Notes under the pieces: model-generated | Database searches by the model: none | Told to the model about the DNA's origin: nothing | The model's input: the letters and a program-made list of their open reading frames with translations, nothing else | Position numbers and translations under genes: made by a program | In this document: positions 14,032 through 23,300 of the stretch, piece by piece | Position numbering within the stretch: the first letter of the stretch is position 1 | Layout of the letters: each line of letters starts with the position of its first letter | Virus record (IMG/VR): IMGVR_UViG_3300030118_000876 | Span: 1-53,165 of that record | Length of the DNA stretch: 53,165 bases | DNA from: a virus | Direction: 5' to 3' (one strand)

Positions 14032-16887
14032 ATGAATACGTTGGAGTTTCTTCAGCGAGTCCTGCCGAGTGAAGGATACTATGTAACTACAGTGATTAAC
14101 ACTGATGGTAGAAGACAAGGCTTCTTCAAGACGGTAGATGAACTCGCAACTGTATGTGAGAGATTAGATAAGACAGATAATAATACTTACTTTGCTATCT
14201 CTGCGTACAAACAAAAAGGCAATAGACGACAAGATAACGTCAGAGCCACAAAAGTAGTAGCCATAGATGTAGACTGTGGTGAAGGTAAACCCTTTCCATC
14301 ATGGAAAGAAGGATTAGTAGAGTTAGGTAAATTCGTAAGCGACATGGGTTTACCAAAACCTATGGTAATTCATTCGGGTAATGGATTACATGTATACTGG
14401 GTTCTCAAAGAAGAACTAGCACCCGAAGATTGGAAACCTTTAGCTGAAGCTATGAAGCAAGCGGCTATCGCAAAAGAGTTTCATATTGATGCAGGGCTAA
14501 CAGCTAACAGTGCATTAGTATTAAGACCAGTCGGCACACGCAATCCAAAGAATGGTAACACAGTAAAGTTGTTGGTGGATGCTGAGCCTGTAAAAAGTTC
14601 AGCTCTCACGCAAAGTTTATCTTATTACTTCCGAGCAGCGCCTGCAGCTGCTGAAGGTCACACTCGTGAAAACTCGTTGTTACAAAACTTAGCAGTCAAA
14701 CAAGACTTCCCACCTGCTGTAGGTTCAGTAGTAGCAAGTAAGTGTAAACAGATTGAATGGGCTATCAACCACCAAGACGAAGTTGATGAGCCACTATGGT
14801 ATGACCTTATAGGTGTAGCCGCTTTCTGTACTGACCCTGACAAGACAGCATTAGAGTGGAGCAAAGGTCATCCTAAGTTTGATGAACATGCTACCTTACA
14901 GAAACTTACTCACTGGAAAGAGTCTGCGAGTGGCCCGGCAACATGTGCGAAGTTTGAAATAGACAGACCGAACGGATGCCGAGGTTGTAAATATAAAGGT
15001 AAGATCGGATCACCTGCAAGACTTGGTGTACAATACCAAGAGATAGACGTACCCACTGAAGCACCTGATAAGGTTGCAAACACAGTACCAATACCTAAAC
15101 CATTTAAGAGAACTAAAGATGGCATAAAGGTGACGATAGATGATACTGACGTTGATGTGTGTAAGTTTGATATTTATCCTGTGGGTTATGGAATGGATGA
15201 ATCGCTAGGGTATGAAACAGTTAGATACCATTGGAATAGACCCCATATGGGTTGGCAAGAACTGGTTCTAAGGCAAGCATACCTTACTGATGGCAATCGT
15301 GAATTTGCAACAGCTATAGCAGATCAAGGGATTGTATTATATAACAAAAGACAAACGGAGTATTTTCAACTTATGTTAAGAACATACATGGATGAGTTGA
15401 GGCAAATCCGTAAGATGACTAACCTCTACTCGACTATGGGTTGGAAAGAAAAGAATACGGCATTTGTCTTAGGTAACACTCTTATCAGAAAAGATGATAA
15501 AGGTGTAGCAACAGAAGAACAGATTAACCTTGCATCTGTAGTAAACAGACAAGGTTCAGAACTATATAATCCTAAGGGTGATATAGAACAGTGGACAGCA
15601 CTAACTAATGTGCTTGAGAAAGGTGGGCTGTATGCTCACATGTTCGTACTTGGTGTAGGATTTTCAGCACCACTGTATAATTTTACAGGTCTCAAAGGAC
15701 TTACTGTATCTCTATATGGGCCAACAGGTGGTGGTAAAACACTAGCACAGTACTGGGCGCAATCTATATATGGTAATCCTGACAAGCTACATTTTGCGGC
15801 TAAGTATACGCAGAACAGTTTGTTTACTAGATTAGGTACATACGCAAACCTACCACTTACAATAGACGAAGTAACTATGATGAACGATAAGGAAGTCGGT
15901 GACTTCTGTTATTGGGTATCACAGGGCAGAGATAAAGCTAGGCTGAATCGTAATGCTGAAGAACGTGATGCAAAGACATGGTCAACACCTGTCATAGTAT
16001 CTACCAACAAGTCTCTACAAAGTAAGCTGATAGCGTCCGGCCTAGATACAGACGCACAGATGGCTAGGTTACTAGAACTGACAGTGCCACCTGCCGCTAT
16101 GTTTACTAGAAACTCTGAGATTGGTAGAAAGATCTACGAAGCAATACATACCAACTATGGATATGTTGGCAGGTCTTATATCAAACGACTGCTCGAAATG
16201 GGCGAAGAAGGGATACAAGCTAGTATTGCTGAGGCGTCGAACTCATTCCGTAAAAGATACAAAGCTAAGTTCTCAGGTGAAGAAAGATACTGGGAGCAAT
16301 CTATAATCTTAGCAGATCTAGCTATGCAGTTTGCTAACGACTGGGGTATGATTAAGTTTGACCACTGCAAAGCTACCGAGTGGGTATTATCTCAGATTGG
16401 TGCTATCCGTAGAACAGTACAAGAGAACCAAGTAGATTCATTTGATCTACTTGCAGAGTATATGGCTGACTGCGCTGACGCACAGGTAACTGTAATGCAC
16501 ACAGTAGGGCAGAAACCACAGCCTGATTTTGGTCGTATGCCTAGAAGCGATATAAGAGTTCGTCTTGATGTATTCCGTAAATCTGCGGCTGATCCGTTTG
16601 ACAAGGGTACAATGATGGTTGACCGTACTCACTTCCGTAAATGGTTGTCTGTACGCGGAGCTGACTACAAGACATTCAAACAAGAACTTACTGAGGAGAG
16701 TGCACTGGCTACACCTAAGTCAGAAAAAGCATCTCTTGGTAAGGATACACCAACCAAACTGGCACAAACGTATGTGATTGGGTTTAACCTAACTCACCCT
16801 AGATTCCAAAGCCTGCTAGAAAATGCAGATGTAGCGGCTGATGATCTTGCGTATGGACAGTTACAAGTCGTAAAGAATGATACTTGA
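14032..16887 (+). CDS. Primase-helicase (AEP-type primase plus DUF927-like helicase)
   Basis: 951 aa. The N-terminal third carries VVAIDVDCGEG (near residue 80), then VIHSGNGLHVYW and HIDAGLTANSALVLRPVG, the pattern of RepB/archaeo-eukaryotic-type phage primases. A cysteine cluster (CAKFEIDRPNGCRGC, near 305-320) may bind zinc. The C-terminal half has GPTGGGKT (563-570) and LTIDE as Walker B (about 617-621), in a DUF927-like helicase core. It would prime and unwind for the PolA-type polymerase. A strong hairpin precedes it, and it overlaps the wall-hydrolase gene by 11 bases. Confidence 0.88.
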   Translation: MNTLEFLQRVLPSEGYYVTTVINTDGRRQGFFKTVDELATVCERLDKTDNNTYFAISAYKQKGNRRQDNVRATKVVAIDVDCGEGKPFPSWKEGLVELGKFVSDMGLPKPMVIHSGNGLHVYWVLKEELAPEDWKPLAEAMKQAAIAKEFHIDAGLTANSALVLRPVGTRNPKNGNTVKLLVDAEPVKSSALTQSLSYYFRAAPAAAEGHTRENSLLQNLAVKQDFPPAVGSVVASKCKQIEWAINHQDEVDEPLWYDLIGVAAFCTDPDKTALEWSKGHPKFDEHATLQKLTHWKESASGPATCAKFEIDRPNGCRGCKYKGKIGSPARLGVQYQEIDVPTEAPDKVANTVPIPKPFKRTKDGIKVTIDDTDVDVCKFDIYPVGYGMDESLGYETVRYHWNRPHMGWQELVLRQAYLTDGNREFATAIADQGIVLYNKRQTEYFQLMLRTYMDELRQIRKMTNLYSTMGWKEKNTAFVLGNTLIRKDDKGVATEEQINLASVVNRQGSELYNPKGDIEQWTALTNVLEKGGLYAHMFVLGVGFSAPLYNFTGLKGLTVSLYGPTGGGKTLAQYWAQSIYGNPDKLHFAAKYTQNSLFTRLGTYANLPLTIDEVTMMNDKEVGDFCYWVSQGRDKARLNRNAEERDAKTWSTPVIVSTNKSLQSKLIASGLDTDAQMARLLELTVPPAAMFTRNSEIGRKIYEAIHTNYGYVGRSYIKRLLEMGEEGIQASIAEASNSFRKRYKAKFSGEERYWEQSIILADLAMQFANDWGMIKFDHCKATEWVLSQIGAIRRTVQENQVDSFDLLAEYMADCADAQVTVMHTVGQKPQPDFGRMPRSDIRVRLDVFRKSAADPFDKGTMMVDRTHFRKWLSVRGADYKTFKQELTEESALATPKSEKASLGKDTPTKLAQTYVIGFNLTHPRFQSLLENADVAADDLAYGQLQVVKNDT

Positions 16888-17314
16888 GACAGCCACTGCT
16901 CTGATCTGTATGGCTCACGCTATATATTTCGAAGCTAGGTCTGAGTCTACAGCGGCTCAGATCGCAGTGGGTCATGTAATCCTTAACAGAGTAGAAGATC
17001 CTAGATTCCCTGACAACGTGTGTGAAGTTGTTACAGAAGGTGTAAGGTATAACACTGGCCAGATGAAAAGGGATAAGTGTCAGTTTAGTTTTTACTGCGA
17101 TGGTAAACCTGAAAGAGTCTATGAACACTTAGCATATATGAGAGCAGAAGCCTTATCATTTATAATTTTAGATAGCCATATGACATATGATATAACTGAT
17201 GGAGCTACGCACTATCATGCTACATACGTCAATCCTGTATGGGCAAATAGATTTACTAGGACTACCTGTATAGATAGCCACTGTTTCTATAGAGCAGATA
17301 CTAAAGATCGCTAG
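16877..17314 (+). CDS. SleB-like cell-wall hydrolase (145 aa)
   Basis: It matches the Hydrolase_2/SleB pattern: AIYFEARSES near residues 16-25 with the likely catalytic Glu, AVGHVILNRV near 31-40, CQFSFYCDG near 72-80 and THYHATYVNPVWA near 111-123. Such enzymes cleave peptidoglycan glycan strands. It closes the plus arm rather than sitting in the lysis cluster, and a second, unrelated lysin (GH108) is at 32708. A hydrophobic start (LETATALICMAHA) could aid export, but it overlaps the catalytic domain. It ends inside the convergent 2734-aa gene. Confidence 0.88.
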   Translation: MILETATALICMAHAIYFEARSESTAAQIAVGHVILNRVEDPRFPDNVCEVVTEGVRYNTGQMKRDKCQFSFYCDGKPERVYEHLAYMRAEALSFIILDSHMTYDITDGATHYHATYVNPVWANRFTRTTCIDSHCFYRADTKDR

Positions 17315-20300
17315 GGTCTAAACCTAGAATCTCCATCATCTCATCAATCTCACTTCTTACATTCTTAGGTGCAATCTTTCTGTACCTAAGCACAGTTGGT
17401 TGTCTAGCCATCTTGAGAGATTTATTAGCAGACCTTACAAAGTTTCTAAACTCAAACTCTGTTCCTCTATGCTCTCGGTTATGTTCAGCAACCATTTGAA
17501 GAATTCTATTAGCTTCATCTATGTCATTATTCAGACTAGCTTTTACATATGCTTGTGTGTAGTTCAGCTTCATTGATTTGACGTAAGCATCTGAAAACTT
17601 GTTTATACGAACTATGTCATTGGACACCGTCGCGATAGAAGGATAAAAACCCATCATTCTTACAAGAGCAACGTGCAGTGGGACATCATTAGATATTACA
17701 TTACCTTTTGCATTTGTGATTCTACCATCGCTTAGATAAGTAAACCCATCTGCTACACCTCTAACAGCAGATACTGGTGAATCACGAAGAATATCTACAA
17801 ACCTAGTAGTATCATCCTTCAACCCTATGACCTCTGCACCATACTTTGCAAGCGCACCTGTAGTCATAATAGCACCTTGGATACCATTATATACTGGCCC
17901 TACAAAGTTTTCTGCTTCACGCCAAGGATCAGCACCTGCTTTGAATACACCAGTTAAAGGTATAAGGTCACCGAATCCAAGCCTTGTGGATATTGTACCA
18001 CCAAAAGCTCTATCCAAAATACCACGCATTACAAATGGGGAAGCACCGGGAACTAGAGCATCACTAAATTTCATGATCTCTTTTTCTACACTACCCATTT
18101 TGATGCCAAACTTTTGAGCAAGTGTATCAACTAGATCCATAAGATCATCAGCAAATGGGATACCTTTTACACCGGACAGCAGTAAGAGTAGACCTAAGAA
18201 GTATAGTCTTCCCTTGTAGTTCATACCTCTCATCAGTTCCACACTGATGATAACAAACTGTTTATACATAAAGATATATTGAAGGAAGTTACCCCTAGCC
18301 ATTTCAGGTCTGTTATACATAGCGTATTCACCCTGAGATGTGTTCACAGCTTTACGTCCAAACTCTGCTGCACGTTCTTGTGCGTCAGCAAGGCTAGCAC
18401 CTGCTGCTAGTTGTCTATCTCTTTCCAATCTGTACGCAGCTAGATATGTAGTTCTACGGTTCATTTGCTCCGTAAATGAGAACATATACATCCAGCCTTT
18501 AATCGCTGCTGCTGTCTTATTACTGTTTACACCACCTCTTGCTGTACCAACTAGAGCATTAAACTGAGCAGCTTGAAGCACACCCTCGGCTGTAGCATCT
18601 CGTAAGGCTACGGCTTCATCTTCACTTAAACCATGTTTGTCTTGTAGTTCTTGGCTAGTTGCTACTTCATTTACGTAAGCAAACTCAGCAAGCTTACCAT
18701 TCTTCATATTCCTTGCAGCACGAACCATAGCTGCACCAGATGCACTGAAACCAAATCCTCCACCATAACCACGCTTTGGATTGTATGTGGCTAAATAAGG
18801 AACAGAGTGAGTTACCATAGACACTGCGTTAACCGCAGATGTAGCTACAGATCCACCGAGTTGGAATAAAACAGCTATAAGTTTTAACCTAGATCCTACT
18901 TCACCAGACAGTATATCCTCAGTAGAAGAATCAATATTAGCTGCATCACTAAACCATGTAAGGGTTCGTTTAGCTTCTTCTTTAAATTCTTCACCCCTAC
19001 CTAGTGTTGCTTCTTTTACAGCTTTTCTTTCTGCGCCTTCACCTCTGTATATATTTACAGTTCTACCGTCTCGTACATCGGCACTGTATTTATACTTGAA
19101 CGCATAGTCATCATACTCTTGTCTTGCAGTTTGAATCTGTTCTTGATTACCTACTCGTTCAGCACGAAGCATAGCTTCTTCAAGTCTTTTTAGCTTGGCA
19201 GGATTACCTCTCCACATATTATTATCAAGCATGATTTTATTTAGTCGATGCCTGTAATATGTCTTACCAGCCATATGACCTTGTGTTTCTAGATGCTCAG
19301 ATACACTACGAATTACATCTGTATCCCAGCCTGCTACACCTGATCTCTGAAGGTTACGCCTTGCTCGCTCTCCTTGTGCAGTCAAAGCTACAGTAAGTCG
19401 TTCACGTTCAGATGGGTTGATACCAATATCAAGCCTTGTTAGTACATTGATAAACTCAGATAGATTTACTGTATCAGTAAGTGGTTGTGACTGTGCTGCT
19501 TTACCAAAGTCCGAAACAAATTTTACATCTACTTCGTTACCATCTTTATCAAGTACTTTGAATGTCTGCTCACCAAATGATTCATTTAGCTTTTGTTGTA
19601 TAACTCTAGCTTCTTCCCTTGTTTCTGTTTGGAAATAGGGCATAGAGCCTTTGTATGATTCTTCTAGAAGCACATCTTGGCCTGCTGAATTAACAGCTTT
19701 GACCATAACTTGGAACTTACCTCGTCTGGTAAATGGTACATACGCACCCATAATGGTACGCTTAGCCAAGAACTCAGCGTTGGCGTTCTTAACATCAAGC
19801 AAGTAAATATTCTGAATTGTATTAGTAATCTGATTAGCTTGGTTAGAACTAAATCCGATTGCGTTAAGCCTTTGCAGCCCGTCAATAATATCTCTAAAGT
19901 TCTCATCTTGGAACTTAGATGCTTTTTCATTAGGGTTAGCTGTTACCCAATCATTTACTTTTGATTGCTCAAACAAAGCACGATTAATTTCTCGTATAAA
20001 ATCACGAGCGTTCTCTACAGATTCATCGTTATAACGAAGACCAGATCCTTCTGCGACAGCATTTTCTTTATATAGTCTTGTGTACTCTTGGATAACTCTA
20101 TCCAGAATATTGATTTCTACACTGGTAGGTGCATTACCAGATGTACCTGTCATATTTTTAAATGTCTCTAAAGCATCATTCTTCTGTTGGAGTGCCGCCC
20201 CAAGATTAGCTTCAAGTACATCAAGTGCAGACTGGTTTACTGCAGCTCTTTGTTCTTGGTATATACGCCATACATTTTCTCTATCTACTCGTTGGCCAGA

Positions 20301-23300
20301 CTGTTGAGCTGCTTGTTCATAGTTAGGTCTATATGTACCGGACGGATCCTGACCTTCTGGTACAACATCTAGTGTATATGAGATTCCAGCATCAAATTCT
20401 TCTTGAGTTATTTCACCTGCTTGTTTGACTTGCTCAAAAGCATTAGGGTCAATAATAACATTACCATCTGGATCTGCTACAGCTAGTTTAGGAGCAGCCC
20501 TAATCATAGCTTCTGTTACAGCTTTACCTTTATTCAAAGCTGCATATGCAAGCATCTCACCAGCAAGGTTTAGTTCTGCTTCTGTTGGGCCTTGACCGAA
20601 TCCCATCCAATTAGGAGCATGAGAGAAGGCTGTAAGTCTAGCATACTCAGCATGTAGCCTTCTGACCCTAGCTGATTGAGATTGGAATATCTTAAATACC
20701 TCTGACAGACCCTCTGATTTATGAGCTAGGTTGTCTAGAGTTTGTACTTTCTGTAGTGCTGCGCCCACATAGTTAGCAACGTCTGAGATAGTATCTTTAC
20801 CCCCACGTCTCTTAACCATCTCAGAAAAGCCTGTAAAACTACCGAATGGGCCGGTGTTTTTATTCATTCCAAACTGAGTAAATAGCGTGGATGCTAGGTC
20901 TGCTCTATCATTCTCTACAGAATAACGTCCAAACATACTGTCACGTTGTAGACGTTTGAGGTTTTTGCTCAACTGTTGCGCAGATACAACACCGCGGCCA
21001 CCTGTACGTAAGTTTCTACGTGATTGACTAATGAAGTACCGGGCAAGATCATCAGGGAATGTCATGCCTAGTCTATTCATAAAGTTTCTGACAGCAGTCC
21101 AGAATCTTGCAACCAGTGATATATCTAGGTTAGCAGCTGCATCAGCTAATGCTTCTTCTACAGCTTCCATCTTATCCATACCACGATCTATATTACGATC
21201 AGCTACAGCACGAATATGTCCGTCAGTTCTATATATCTCTCTGAAGATTGCATTCATTCTATCACGAGGCATAAAGGCTCTGAATCCAAAGTGGCCTAGT
21301 GCTTCGTGAGCTACTACAAATCTTACTTGTTGTTCAGTCTTAGCAAAGTCACTGAAGATAATAATCTGATCACCAACAGAAAAACCTACAGCATTTATCT
21401 GACCAAAATCACCATTAGGTCTACTTGCTGCAGCTCTTTCATATAGCTTAGGATTAGTAGCTCGTAGGTCTTCAGCATTTTTAACTACAGTTACAGTTGG
21501 CTTAGCTCGTAATTTTTTAAGAACCTGCTTAACAATAAGCTCAATCTTACCTTTTGGTACTGGATTAGTAATCGGCGCACCATCTGCTCTAAAGAAGTTA
21601 CCATCTTCTTTGGTATCATACTGACCGAACAGATCATCATCTCTGATACTACGTGTATCTGCAGCTGCAGCTTCTGCACTTCTTATACCCTCAAGGAACT
21701 CACGCTCACGCTCTGCTGCTTTTAGTCTAGCTGCAGCAATAGTCTTCTGTCTTTCCTGAAGTTGTTGTGGTGTAAATGTCTTTGTGGTTGGTACGAATCG
21801 ACCATCGCCACTTCTTACCAGTTTAATCTCACCGTTTTCGTTAAAGTATTCTTTTAGTTTTGTGCCTCTACCCATTCTAAATTCTGGGTCTGCATCAGCG
21901 TACAACCTGTTAAGACGTTTAATTTCTTTTGAATTTTCTCGTTTGATTTGAACTATAGCTTCATCTCTGATCTGTAAATCAATCTGCTTCTCAAGCTCAA
22001 GACTAGCTATTTCTTTTACTCGTTCGTTAGCAGTACGAGTATCTTCTGAAGCTGCCACTTCTCTAGTAGCTTCTTGTGTTTCTTGTGCAACTGGTTCTGC
22101 TACAACTTCTGGCTGCTTAGCTTTATACCAAGCTGGCATTGCTAGCAGTCTAGATTCTAGTCTATCAAATAGGTTTCGTTCAGCTGCGTAAGCAACCCAA
22201 GGTCTGTCTTTACCAGCTGCAGTACCATTTAGTTTATCATTAAGATTAGCTTCTGCTACAAATGCTTCATCCATAGCCTGTTGTTGAGCAGCACTAAACT
22301 GAGTTGTATTAATATAAGCCTGTGCTCTTGCTCGTACACTAGGCTGACCACCTGCAGTTTTCTTTGTTAGGTTTGTATCACCATTAAAGTACGCAAGATC
22401 CATAATGGTTTGTGCTGCATACTCTAAAGTTGTGCCATTCTGTATGGTACTTTCATCAAACAGAGCAATAGCTTCCTGTAGTTCTTCTAGATTAGTTAGT
22501 GTTATATTTTCTCTAGCTTCATCATACAGAGCTTTTGTTTTTTCATATGTGACTGTACCATCGGCAACCATAGCTTCGAACTTACGACGCTGACCTTCTG
22601 GTAAACGATCTAGTTCAACAGCACCTTCAATACCCATGTCTTCCCATGCTTCATACGGAGAAGCATATAGGGATGCTACACGAGTGTCTTCGGCGCTATC
22701 CGGTTGCCTATCTTGTTGTGTTTGATCTGCTGGTTGCGCAGCTTGTTGCTGGCTACCTTTCCGAAGGGCTTCTGCCGAGACTGCTTCTTGGCGTTGGATC
22801 TCGCTAGTCGGCGTCGCTCTGAGTCGCTCGGCTGGCCTATCCGCTGTGGTAGTTTCTTGTTCTTGGGTGTCTCTGCTTCGAACTGTTTCGCTATCTCTGG
22901 CTTGTTCGCTTGGAGCCACTTCTTCTGTGCTTCGCTCTTGAACGGCATCTTGTCCTCTCCTTAAGTTAGTAGCTGCAGGAGCTACAGGCTCATCGAAAGG
23001 TAACGGCAGTTGACCTGCCTGCTCTAGCTCAGCAGTGGTTGGTAGTGTTTCTACAGGTGTTGCAGCTTGTGGGCCTCTACGCAAAGCTCTTTGAGCAAAT
23101 GGTACACCCATCCCCGGAAGGGATAACTGCCTAGGAGGTAGCGGTGTACGCTCCACCGTTGGCATTTTAAGCTGTGTATTTTCTGCAGTTAGTCTATCAT
23201 TCTCAGCAAGAATTTGTTCGACTCTTGCATTTTGAAGCTCTTGAATCTGTTCTTGTTGACGTTGTTGTAGAGCCATATCGAACTCACGCTGCCTCTGCGC

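Noticed and set aside
19664-19930. 88-aa minus ORF inside the giant virion gene
   Set aside because: Unlike 22676-22948 it has no family-like start and no convincing SD; treated as a chance frame.
22704-22964. 86-aa plus-strand ORF antisense to the giant gene
   Set aside because: It mirrors the embedded minus-strand gene; hydrophobic low-quality sequence without SD or homology pattern.
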